17,595 nucleotides of DNA from contig JAEWFK010000110.1 of assembly GCA_023388835.1 (NCBI GenBank), positions 1-17,595 on the forward strand, read 5' to 3'. Below the pieces are notes generated by a model. It was not told where the DNA came from, made no database searches, and was given only the letters and a program-made list of their open reading frames with translations. A program made the translations under genes and the position numbers. This stretch comes from Pseudomonadota bacterium (GTDB taxonomy: Bacteria > Pseudomonadota > Gammaproteobacteria > Burkholderiales > Burkholderiaceae_B). Shown piece by piece: positions 1-6,810 of this stretch. Each line of letters opens with the position of its first letter. Positions within the stretch are counted from its first letter, which is position 1.

Positions 1-391
1 CCACGACACGCTTGGCTTCCTGATAGCGGGAAGCGGACTTGCCATAGCCCACGGCCAAGTCCTGCAGCTGGCACTCGCCGCCCTGGTCACAGACCGGGCA
101 ATCCAGCGGGTGGTTGATCAGCAGGAATTCCATGACCGAGTTCTGTGCGGCCACGGCTTTCTCGGAGCGCGTGTGGACAACCATACCGTTGGTGACGGGC
201 GTGGCACAGGCCGGCAATGCCTTGGGCGCCTTTTCGACGTCGACCAGGCACATGCGGCAGTTGGCTGCGATGGAAAGCTTCTTGTGATAGCAGAAGTGGG
301 GAACGTATACGCCGAGCTTGTGCGCGGCCTGAATGACCATGCTGCCTTCGGGAACATCCGTCTTGATGCCGTCGATGGTGACTTCAACCAT
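1..391 (-). CDS. nuoG: NADH-quinone oxidoreductase subunit G (complex I), N-terminal part
   Basis: Iron-sulfur subunit of the peripheral arm of complex I; it passes electrons from the FMN of NuoF towards quinone. Only the first 130 codons are in the window; the gene runs off the left edge. The start ATG is at 391, followed by MVEVTIDG. The N-terminal ferredoxin-like [2Fe-2S] domain shows Cys34, Cys45, Cys48 and Cys62. It is followed by the His-Cys cluster motif HPLDCPVCDQGGEC, with His94, Cys98, Cys101 and Cys107, typical of the NuoG family. The start lies 13 bp downstream of the nuoF stop, in the same direction, which fits the conserved E-F-G order. The identification is firm; nothing can be said about the molybdopterin-like C-terminal domain, which is outside the window. 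Confidence 0.96.
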   Translation of the reverse strand, partial: MVEVTIDGIKTDVPEGSMVIQAAHKLGVYVPHFCYHKKLSIAANCRMCLVDVEKAPKALPACATPVTNGMVVHTRSEKAVAAQNSVMEFLLINHPLDCPVCDQGGECQLQDLAVGYGKSASRYQEAKRVV

Positions 392-404
392 TAGCGTGTC
401 CTGA

Positions 405-1772
405 CTACAGATATTTGGGCACCACACATTGCTTATGCTCAATGTGGTGTGCGAACTCGTCGCGGAAGTGCTTGATGAAGCTGCGTACGGGCATGGCAGC
501 GGCGTCGCCGAGGGCGCAAATGGTGCGGCCCATGATGTTCTGCGCGACCGAATCCAGCACGTCGAGGTCTTCAGGGCGGCCCTGACCGTTCTCGATGCGA
601 TTCACCATGCGATACAGCCAGCCTGTCCCTTCGCGGCAAGGGGTGCATTGGCCGCAGCTTTCTTCGAAATAGAAATACGACAAGCGCAGAAGCGACTTGA
701 CCATGCAGCGGGTTTCATCCATGACGATGACCGCCCCGGAACCCAGCATGGAACCGGCCTTTGCGATGCCGTCGTAGTCCATATTGGTTTCCATCATGAT
801 GTGGGCGGGCAGCACCGGGGCGGAAGAACCGCCCGGGATGACGGCTTTCAACTTGCGGCCGCCGCGCATGCCGCCCGCCAGCTCCAGCAACTTGCTGAAC
901 GGTGTACCCAGCGGAACTTCGTAGTTGCCCGGCAGTTCGACGTCGCCGGACACCGAAAAGATCTTGGTGCCGCCGGCGTTGGGCACGCCGATTTCAAGGT
1001 AGGGTTGCGCGCCGTTGCGGATGATCCAGGGGACCGCCGCAAAGGTTTCCGTGTTGTTGATGGTAGTGGGCTTGCCGTACAGGCCGAAACTGGCCGGAAA
1101 CGGCGGCTTGAAGCGCGGCTGGCCTTTCTTGCCCTCAAGCGATTCAAGCAGGGCCGTTTCCTCGCCGCAAATGTAGGCGCCGTAACCATGAAAGGCATGC
1201 AACTCGAAGTTGAAGCCCGAGCCCAGGATGTTGTCGCCCAGGAAGCCGGCGGACCGGGCCTGCTCAAGCGCCTCTTCGAAGCGCGAGTAGACCTCGAAAA
1301 TCTCGCCGTGAATGTAGTTGTAGCCCTGGGTGATGCCCATCGCATAAGCAGCGATGGCCATACCCTCGATCACGATATGCGGGTTGAAGCGCAGGATGTC
1401 GCGGTCTTTGAAAGTGCCCGGCTCGCCTTCGTCGGAATTGCACACCAGGTACTTCTGGCCGGGCAAGGTCCGGGGCATGAAGCTCCACTTCAGGCCTGTG
1501 GGAAAGCCGGCGCCGCCACGACCGCGGAGGGAAGATGCCTTCACTTCGGCAATGACGTCGTCCGGCGTCATGCCGGTGGTCAGAATCTTGCGCAAGGCTT
1601 CGTAACCGCCTCGCTTGACGTAGTCTTCCAGGCCCCAGTTGCTGCCGTCCAGCCCTTCAAGGATCTGCGCACCCAGATGACGATCATGGAAGATCATGCT
1701 GTTGGATGCAGTGCCTGCAGGAATAGCGTTGAGGCCTTCGGCGAATTGCTGCAGGAAATCAGGAGCGCTCAT
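405..1772 (-). CDS. nuoF: NADH-quinone oxidoreductase subunit F (NADH/FMN-binding)
   Basis: The NADH-oxidising flavoprotein subunit of complex I: it takes a hydride from NADH onto FMN and passes electrons to a [4Fe-4S] cluster on the cytoplasmic side. The 455-residue protein is of normal family length. The glycine-rich nucleotide/FMN motif GRGGAGFPTGLKW is at residues 84-96. The cluster motif ESCGQCTPC provides Cys373, Cys376 and Cys379, with the fourth ligand at Cys419 in RTICALGD. Its start ATG overlaps the nuoE stop by 4 bp (ATGA at 1769-1772), so translation of E and F is probably coupled. No damage seen. Confidence 0.98.
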   Translation of the reverse strand: MSAPDFLQQFAEGLNAIPAGTASNSMIFHDRHLGAQILEGLDGSNWGLEDYVKRGGYEALRKILTTGMTPDDVIAEVKASSLRGRGGAGFPTGLKWSFMPRTLPGQKYLVCNSDEGEPGTFKDRDILRFNPHIVIEGMAIAAYAMGITQGYNYIHGEIFEVYSRFEEALEQARSAGFLGDNILGSGFNFELHAFHGYGAYICGEETALLESLEGKKGQPRFKPPFPASFGLYGKPTTINNTETFAAVPWIIRNGAQPYLEIGVPNAGGTKIFSVSGDVELPGNYEVPLGTPFSKLLELAGGMRGGRKLKAVIPGGSSAPVLPAHIMMETNMDYDGIAKAGSMLGSGAVIVMDETRCMVKSLLRLSYFYFEESCGQCTPCREGTGWLYRMVNRIENGQGRPEDLDVLDSVAQNIMGRTICALGDAAAMPVRSFIKHFRDEFAHHIEHKQCVVPKYL

Positions 1773-2263
1773 GCCGACTCCCCTTGCTTCTTGAGTTCTT
1801 CGATCATTTCGTCAATCTTTGCCTGCTCCATGCGCACGCACATGTGATGATTGTTCAGCAGCATGACGGGCGAGTCGCCACAGGCACCCATGCATTCGCC
1901 TTCCATGAGGGTGAACATGCCGTCAGGCGTGGTCTCGCGGTAGTCGATGCCCAGCTTCCCTTTCAGGTACTCGCCTGCTTTCACGCCGTCGCGCAGGGCA
2001 CAGGGCAGATTGGTGCAGACCGTGATCTTGAAGCGCCCCACGGGATGCTTGTCGAACATGTTGTAGAAGGTCGCCACTTCCTGGACGGCAATGGCCGGCA
2101 CGCCGATGTGGGCGGCGACGTCGGCGACGATTTCTGTCGATACCCAGCCCTTCTCTTCCTGAGCGATGGCCAGGGCCGCCATGATGGCGGACTTCCTTTG
2201 GTCTGCGGGGAACTTCGTGAGCTCCCGGTCGATTCTCTGATAAGCCTGTGCAGAAAGCAGCAT
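1769..2263 (-). CDS. nuoE: NADH-quinone oxidoreductase subunit E
   Basis: Small [2Fe-2S] subunit of the NADH-dehydrogenase module of complex I, partner of NuoF. The thioredoxin-like ferredoxin fold is indicated by the ligand set Cys83, Cys88 (CTNLPC) and Cys124, Cys128 (GECMGAC), the usual spacing. I chose the ATG at 2263, giving 164 residues beginning MLLSAQAYQ. The reading frame stays open upstream to 2338, but the extra residues would overlap the end of nuoD and resemble nothing in the family. The gap to nuoD is then 34 bp. No strong Shine-Dalgarno is visible, so expression probably relies on the polycistronic context. The 3' end overlaps nuoF by 4 bp. Confidence 0.96.
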   Translation of the reverse strand: MLLSAQAYQRIDRELTKFPADQRKSAIMAALAIAQEEKGWVSTEIVADVAAHIGVPAIAVQEVATFYNMFDKHPVGRFKITVCTNLPCALRDGVKAGEYLKGKLGIDYRETTPDGMFTLMEGECMGACGDSPVMLLNNHHMCVRMEQAKIDEMIEELKKQGESA

Positions 2264-2297
2264 AGTTGAAATCCGGTATATACCTTGGCGGGCGGCC

Positions 2298-3554
2298 TTA
2301 GCGGTCGATCTCGCCGAACACGATGTCCTGGGTGCCAATGATGGTCACGGCGTCGGCGAGCATGTGGCCACGCGCCATGACGTCCAGGGCCTGCAGGTGA
2401 GCGAAGCCGGGAGCACGGATCTTCATGCGGTACGGCTTGTTGCCGCCGTCTGAAATCATGTAGATGCCGAATTCGCCCTTGGGGTGTTCCACCGCGGCAT
2501 AGGACTCGCCGGCAGGCACGTGCATGCCTTCGGTAAACAGCTTGAAATGGTGGATGAGGTCTTCCATGCCCGTCTTCATGCGTTCACGCGGAGGCGGTGC
2601 GACCTTGTAGTTGTCAACGATGACGGGGCCGGGATTATTACGCAGCCACTCGACACATTGCCGGATGATGCGATTGCTTTCACGCATCTCGGCGATGCGG
2701 CACAGGTAGCGATCATAGCAGTCGCCGTTGGTGCCGACCGGGACGTCGAAATCCATGCGGTCGTAGACTTCGTAGGGTTCGTTCTTGCGAATATCCCACT
2801 CGACGCCCGATCCGCGCAACATGGGGCCGGTAAAGCCCATGGCCATGGCCAATTCGGGCGACACCACGCCAACGTCGACCAGACGCTGCTTCCAGATGCG
2901 GTTGTCGGTCAGCAGGGTTTCGTACTCGTCGACACAGGCCGGGAAACGGTTGGTGAAGTCTTCGATGAAGTCCAGCAGGGAGCCCGAGCGCGCCTCGTTC
3001 AGTGCGCGCAGTTCCTTCTCGCTGCGGTATTTGCTCCCCTCGGCATGCTTGGGCATGGAGTCCGGCAGATCGCGGTAGACGCCGCCTGGCCGATAGTAGG
3101 CAGCGTGCATGCGCGCACCCGAGACGGCCTCGTAGCAATCCATGAGATCTTCGCGCTCGCGGAAAGCATACAGAAAGACCGCCATGGCTCCGACGTCGAG
3201 AGCGTGCGAGCCCAGGGACATCAGGTGGTTCAAAATGCGCGTGATTTCATCGAACATCACGCGGATGTATTGCGCCCGCAGGGGGACCTTCATGCCCAGC
3301 AGATTCTCGACTGCCATGACATAGGCGTGTTCATTGCACATCATGGACACGTAGTCGAGGCGGTCCATATAAGGCAGCGCCTGCAGATAGGTGCGATGCT
3401 CGGCCAGCTTTTCAGTGGCCCGGTGCAACAGCCCGATATGCGGATCGGCACGCTGGATCACTTCGCCGTCAAGTTCGAGCACCAGACGCAGCACGCCGTG
3501 GGCGGCCGGATGTTGCGGACCAAAGTTCAGGGTGTAGTTCTTGATTTCAGCCAT
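2298..3554 (-). CDS. nuoD: NADH-quinone oxidoreductase subunit D (49 kDa)
   Basis: The 49-kDa-type subunit of the complex I connecting module. With NuoB it forms the quinone-reduction site, and it is evolutionarily related to the large subunit of NiFe hydrogenases. The protein is 418 residues, the usual length for a stand-alone NuoD, not the fused NuoCD of enterobacteria. The N-terminus carries the signature NFGPQHPAAHGVLR, followed by HIGLLHRATEKLAEHRTY. The C-terminus ends in the family-typical IIGTQDIVFGEIDR. The start at 3554 is 2 bp after the nuoC stop, consistent with tight coupling. Confidence 0.98.
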   Translation of the reverse strand: MAEIKNYTLNFGPQHPAAHGVLRLVLELDGEVIQRADPHIGLLHRATEKLAEHRTYLQALPYMDRLDYVSMMCNEHAYVMAVENLLGMKVPLRAQYIRVMFDEITRILNHLMSLGSHALDVGAMAVFLYAFREREDLMDCYEAVSGARMHAAYYRPGGVYRDLPDSMPKHAEGSKYRSEKELRALNEARSGSLLDFIEDFTNRFPACVDEYETLLTDNRIWKQRLVDVGVVSPELAMAMGFTGPMLRGSGVEWDIRKNEPYEVYDRMDFDVPVGTNGDCYDRYLCRIAEMRESNRIIRQCVEWLRNNPGPVIVDNYKVAPPPRERMKTGMEDLIHHFKLFTEGMHVPAGESYAAVEHPKGEFGIYMISDGGNKPYRMKIRAPGFAHLQALDVMARGHMLADAVTIIGTQDIVFGEIDR

Positions 3555-3556
3555 GC

Positions 3557-4168
3557 TTAACGCTCTATTCCGTAACCTTCTTCACGCACGACGCGCGGGG
3601 TGATCTCGCGCGGCTCAATGGAGACAGGCTGATAGATCACCCGCTTCTGTTCGGTGTCGTAGCGCATTTCCACATGACCGGAGATCGGGAAGTCCTTGCG
3701 GAAGGGATAGCCGATGAAGCCGTAGTCGGTGAGAATGCGGCGCAGGTCGGGGTGACCTTCGAAGACGATGCCGTACAGATCGAAGGCTTCGCGCTCGAAC
3801 CAGTTCACCGCGGGCCAGACATCGACCAGCGAGGGCAGTATCGGGAACTCGTCGTCTGCGAGGTAGCAGCGTACGCGCAGACGCCAATTATGCTGGACGG
3901 ACAACAGATGCAGCACCACAGCAAAGCGTTGCGAATGCGGGTTGTTTTCGAGCGGAAGCGTAGGCGCGCCCCATGCGGAGTAGTCGACGCCGCAGAGATC
4001 GATGCAGATCTGGAAGGCCAGGTCGGCATTGTCGCGCAATGCTTTACAGGTGTCGATCCAGTTCTTGGCGGGAACGACGAGCGTGAGCTCGTCGAGTTCC
4101 CGCAACAGCGTGGCGGATTCACCGAATGCGCTCTGCAGGGTGTTTTCTAGCGTTTCGAGCCGAGTCAT
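3557..4168 (-). CDS. nuoC: NADH-quinone oxidoreductase subunit C (30 kDa)
   Basis: The 30-kDa structural subunit of the peripheral arm of complex I, packing against NuoD; it has no cofactor. The 203-residue protein has the diagnostic block NWFEREAFDLYGI followed by LRRILTDYGFIGYPFRKDFP, which is the most conserved part of the family. The C-terminal tail ends GYGIER. It is a separate gene and ends 2 bp before nuoD. The start at 4168 is the ATG beginning MTRLETLENTL. No clear Shine-Dalgarno is visible in front of it, and 45 bp separate it from nuoB. Confidence 0.97.
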   Translation of the reverse strand: MTRLETLENTLQSAFGESATLLRELDELTLVVPAKNWIDTCKALRDNADLAFQICIDLCGVDYSAWGAPTLPLENNPHSQRFAVVLHLLSVQHNWRLRVRCYLADDEFPILPSLVDVWPAVNWFEREAFDLYGIVFEGHPDLRRILTDYGFIGYPFRKDFPISGHVEMRYDTEQKRVIYQPVSIEPREITPRVVREEGYGIER

Positions 4169-4213
4169 ATTACGAGCGTTTCAACGTTGAAGTGGCCTGG
4201 GCTGTGGGGCAGC

Positions 4214-4690
4214 TCAGCGCGCAATGGTGTTGGTCAGGCGGATCTTGTTCTGCAGCTGGAGCAGACCGTAGATCAGGGCCTCGGCTGTGGGGGGACAACC
4301 CGGCACGTAGATGTCGACGGGGACGATGCGGTCGCAACCCCGTACCACCGAGTAGGAGTAGTGATAGTAGCCCCCGCCGTTCGCACAGGACCCCATGGAG
4401 ACTACCCAGCGCGGTTCCGCCATCTGGTCGTAGACCTTGCGCAGGGCCGGCGCCATCTTGTTGCACAGCGTGCCCGCCACGATCATGACGTCGGACTGGC
4501 GCGGGCTGGGACGAAAAATAATGCCGAACTGGTCCATGTCGTAGCGGGCCGCGCCCGCCTGCATCATTTCGACCGCGCAACAGGCGAGCCCGAATGTCAT
4601 GGGCCACATCGAGCCTGTTTTCGCCCAGTTCAGAAACTTGTCTGCGCTGGTCGTGATGAACCCTTCTTTCATAATGCCGTCGATAGCCAT
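4214..4690 (-). CDS. nuoB: NADH-quinone oxidoreductase subunit B (N2 cluster)
   Basis: Holds the N2 [4Fe-4S] cluster, the last electron carrier before quinone, at the junction between the peripheral arm and the membrane arm. The 158-residue protein has the tandem-cysteine motif ACCAVEMM (Cys37, Cys38), plus Cys102 in MGSCANGGGYY and Cys132 in YVPGCPPTAEAL, so all four N2 ligands are present. The N-terminus MAIDGIMKEG agrees with full-length family members. A 68-bp gap separates it from nuoA, the longest gap within this operon segment; no terminator or convincing promoter is seen in it. Confidence 0.98.
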   Translation of the reverse strand: MAIDGIMKEGFITTSADKFLNWAKTGSMWPMTFGLACCAVEMMQAGAARYDMDQFGIIFRPSPRQSDVMIVAGTLCNKMAPALRKVYDQMAEPRWVVSMGSCANGGGYYHYSYSVVRGCDRIVPVDIYVPGCPPTAEALIYGLLQLQNKIRLTNTIAR

Positions 4691-4758
4691 AATTCTGCCT
4701 ATTCAGTGCCGCAGTGCCGGAAGGCGGCCAAACTGCCGCTCAAGTGGAAGCGCAGGGA

Positions 4759-5127
4759 TCATTCCCAATCAAGCGCGCCCTTCTTCCATTCGTAGATGAA
4801 GCCGACCGTAAGAATCCCGAGGAACACCACGACGGTCCAGAAACCCACCATGCCGACTACGCCATTGGCCATGGCCCAGGGAAACAGGAACGCGATTTCC
4901 AGGTCGAACATGATGAACAGGATCGCCACCAGGTAGTAGCGCACGTCGAACTTCATGCGGGTGTCGCCGAAGGCCTCGAAGCCGCACTCGTACGGAGACA
5001 GCTTTTCGTCGTAAGGCCGGTGCGGGCCCAGGAGGCGCCCCACTCCCAACAGCGCAAAACCCAGGACGGTTGCGATGATGATAAAAAGAAGAACGGGGAA
5101 GTATTCTTGCATGCCCATGTCGCGCAT
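4759..5127 (-). CDS. nuoA: NADH-quinone oxidoreductase subunit A (membrane)
   Basis: Small integral-membrane subunit of complex I and the first gene of the operon. The 122-residue product shows three hydrophobic segments: one right after EYFPV, one around the middle beginning VRYYLVAILFIMFDLEIAF, and one near VVFLGILTVGFIYEW. The loop KLSPYECGF contains the conserved Cys of the family. The exact start is uncertain. ATGs at 5127, 5118 and 5112 are in frame, and the family usually begins within a few residues of EYFPVLLF. AAGG lies only 4 nt before the ATG at 5127, so no start is decisively supported by a ribosome-binding site. Confidence 0.95.
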   Translation of the reverse strand: MRDMGMQEYFPVLLFIIIATVLGFALLGVGRLLGPHRPYDEKLSPYECGFEAFGDTRMKFDVRYYLVAILFIMFDLEIAFLFPWAMANGVVGMVGFWTVVVFLGILTVGFIYEWKKGALDWE

Positions 5128-5151
5128 CCGGCCTTAGAGTTAAACCCTTGG

Positions 5152-5160
5152 ATTGTAGCA
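5152..5160 (-). promoter_or_regulatory. Extended -10 promoter candidate for the nuo operon
   Basis: Read on the minus strand the sequence is TGCTACAAT: a TG dinucleotide one base before a TACAAT hexamer (5152-5157), the extended -10 form of a sigma-70 promoter. No good -35 hexamer sits 16-18 bp upstream, which extended -10 promoters can tolerate. The predicted start of transcription near 5145 would leave a leader of about 18 nt before the ATG at 5127. The site lies just downstream of the strong terminator at 5228-5255, so the operon would need a promoter here. Inference from sequence only. Confidence 0.5.
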
Positions 5161-5227
5161 TTTTGAACAGAGGTCTTCCCGCCACCCCGCCGGCGCAAGA
5201 ATAAAAGAGCACCCCCACCCGAAAAAC

Positions 5228-5255
5228 AAAAAGCCACTCCAAAGAGTGGCTTTTT
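5228..5255. terminator. Bidirectional intrinsic terminator between porin and nuoA
   Basis: A 12-bp perfect stem (5228-5239 with 5244-5255) reads AAAAAGCCACTC / GAGTGGCTTTTT around a 4-nt CAAA loop. On the minus strand the stem is followed by further T residues (TTTTTGTTTTTC), so it is a strong Rho-independent terminator for the porin transcript. The A-tract on the other side gives the plus strand a T-run as well. It should isolate nuo transcription from the highly expressed porin gene. Confidence 0.92.
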
Positions 5256-5280
5256 GCTTACAGCGCTTTGTTCTGCGCGA

Positions 5281-5325
5281 CCCCGCCTGAGCGGGGCCAC
5301 ATTGGAGGCATAGCGTGGGCTATGC
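5281..5325 (-). other. Two hairpins in the porin 3' untranslated region
   Basis: Two perfect inverted repeats precede the terminator on the minus-strand porin transcript. GCATAGC / GCTATGC is at 5308-5314 and 5319-5325, with a 4-nt loop, starting 8 bp after the stop codon. CCCCGC / GCGGGG is at 5281-5286 and 5291-5296, also with a 4-nt loop. Neither is followed by a T-run, so they are not terminators themselves. They may protect the mRNA 3' end from exonucleases. Confidence 0.7.
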
Positions 5326-5332
5326 GCGCCAA

Positions 5333-6454
5333 TTAGAACTGGTGACGCAGGCCGACGCCGACAACAGTCGACTTGGTGTCGTCGTAGCCGTACAGATCCT
5401 TGGCGTAGGAACCGATGGCGTACACGTTGGTGCGCTTGGACAGGTTGTAGGTGTAGCCCAGGCTGTAGACGTTTTGCTTGTCGTAAGACACGCCGCCGAC
5501 GTCGTCGAAGTCAGCCATGTTCCATGCAGCCATGATCTGACCGGCACCCAGCTTGGCGCTCAGGCCAACGGTGTACAGGTTGGCATCAGCGTCTTCACGG
5601 AAGAAGTTGCCGCCAGCCGTTGCGCCGCCACGACCCGTACCCGGGGTAACGAAGCCGCCGTAGGAGTCAACGTCGATCCAGCCGTCACGCGTTTGGCCGT
5701 AGCCCAGGTGCAGCTTGACCACTTCGAAGTCGTAGCTGAAACCGACGTTCCAGGCTTGGATCTTGTCGGTACCAGCAGCTGCCTCGACGGAGTCGTTGGT
5801 GATTTGGTCGTACGACAGAGCGACACCGATGGGGCCGTTGGCGTAACGCAGGCCAGCGGTGATGCCCTTGTTGTTGGTGTCGACGACGTCGTCGATATCC
5901 CAGCTTTGGCTGCCGGAGGTATTGAACGAGTAGCCAACGCCGAACTGGAAGCCGGAGAAGTTGGGGGTCTGGTACATGACCATGTTGTCCCAACGGGCCG
6001 TGGAAGCGGAACCGAAGGTGTTGGTCACACCGGCTTGGCCGAATGCATCAGCAAACGGGTTGGCGATGCCAGCGAAATACTTGGACGCGATGTTGGTTTG
6101 GCGACCCAGATCCAGGCGGCCCCATGCGTCGCTTTGCAGACCGATGGTGGCGTGACGACCGAACAGACGGTCGCCTTGGCCGTGATGGCCGTTGCCCAGG
6201 TCGAAGCCGGACTCCAGCTGGAACACAGCTTGCAGGCCGTTACCCAGGTCTTCGGTACCCTTCAGACCCCAGCGGTTGCCGGACTGGATGCCGTTGATCA
6301 TGCCGGTCTTCTTGGCATCAACGCCGCCAGGACCTTCGACCTTTTGGTAGCCGATACCGCCGTCCAGAATACCGTACAGGGTCACGGACGTTTCTGCTTG
6401 GGCAACGCCGGCGAAGCCGAGCGCAAGAGCAGCAGCGAGCAGAGTCTTTTTCAT
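5333..6454 (-). CDS. Outer-membrane general porin (Gram-negative porin family)
   Basis: Trimeric beta-barrel diffusion channel of the outer membrane. The 373-residue precursor begins with a signal peptide, MKKTLLAAALALGFAGVAQA, with cleavage expected before ETSVTLYG. The mature start SVTLYGILDGGIGY and the internal NRWGLKGTEDLGNGLQAVFQ and LFGRHATIGLQ are hallmarks of the betaproteobacterial porin family (Porin_4). The barrel ends with the terminal phenylalanine (RHQF) needed for assembly. A good ribosome-binding site, ACGGAG, lies upstream of the ATG at 6454. The pairing with nuoA downstream is as I recall it in Bordetella, where the major porin gene precedes nuo. Substrate preference cannot be read from the sequence. 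Confidence 0.96.
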   Translation of the reverse strand: MKKTLLAAALALGFAGVAQAETSVTLYGILDGGIGYQKVEGPGGVDAKKTGMINGIQSGNRWGLKGTEDLGNGLQAVFQLESGFDLGNGHHGQGDRLFGRHATIGLQSDAWGRLDLGRQTNIASKYFAGIANPFADAFGQAGVTNTFGSASTARWDNMVMYQTPNFSGFQFGVGYSFNTSGSQSWDIDDVVDTNNKGITAGLRYANGPIGVALSYDQITNDSVEAAAGTDKIQAWNVGFSYDFEVVKLHLGYGQTRDGWIDVDSYGGFVTPGTGRGGATAGGNFFREDADANLYTVGLSAKLGAGQIMAAWNMADFDDVGGVSYDKQNVYSLGYTYNLSKRTNVYAIGSYAKDLYGYDDTKSTVVGVGLRHQF

Positions 6455-6487
6455 GTAAGAAATCTCCGTAGATTTGAGTAACTTGTA

Positions 6488-6524
6488 GAGCAGCGACTAC
6501 AACAACCTGTGCTGCTGCTCTTTT
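6488..6524. other. Inverted repeat in the porin mRNA leader
   Basis: GAGCAGC (6488-6494) is repeated inverted as GCTGCTC (6514-6520), with TTTT after it on the plus strand. It lies 34-66 bp upstream of the porin start and would form a hairpin in the porin leader. It could be a leader structure controlling porin translation or stability, or a weak plus-strand terminator. No gene upstream on the plus strand needs one. Confidence 0.4.
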
Positions 6525-6718
6525 CAACTCCGCGATGGGAAGTTGGTGCTATTGCATCAAAATTCCCGGAACAATGCCATTGCGCCGAAGCTAAAGGGTC
6601 TGTTTTTCTGATTCACTGTTGGTTAAGGGCAACAATCCGCGGCGAAGCGCGAGGAACCTTAGGTAGTTACCCTGAGCGCAATGTGATGCGGACACAACAC
6701 GCTTGGGGCGCTGCCAAA

Positions 6719-6757
6719 GCGCCGCCCGCAGGCTCGTGGCTGCTGCGGGTACGGCGC
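6719..6757. other. GC-rich hairpin upstream of ku
   Basis: In the 356-bp porin-ku intergenic region, a 12-bp GC-rich inverted repeat (GCGCCGCCCGCA at 6719-6730; TGCGGG at 6744-6749 and CGGCGC at 6752-6757 separated by a 2-nt bulge) encloses a 13-nt loop. Neither side has a T-run longer than three, so it is at best a poor intrinsic terminator. It may be a leader structure for ku or an insulator between the divergent genes. In the rest of the 6455-6810 gap I see no RNA gene and no convincing -35/-10 pair. Confidence 0.45.
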
Positions 6758-6810
6758 TTGCTTCGGGCCTGATTGTGCCGGACCGTGTCCTGCCATAGCG
6801 GAGCTTTGCC

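Noticed and set aside
429..1847. A 472-codon open frame on the plus strand opposite nuoF
   Set aside because: It is the complementary-strand shadow of a high-GC, highly conserved gene; the nuoF frame has all family motifs, and the opposite translation has no recognisable domain.
2484..3560. A 358-codon plus-strand open frame opposite nuoD
   Set aside because: Same reason: antisense frame created by codon bias, His/Ala/Val-rich with no motif, fully overlapping an unmistakable nuoD.
5315..6481. A 388-codon plus-strand open frame opposite the porin
   Set aside because: It mirrors the porin exactly; the porin has a signal peptide, ribosome-binding site and terminal Phe, while the antisense product has none of these.
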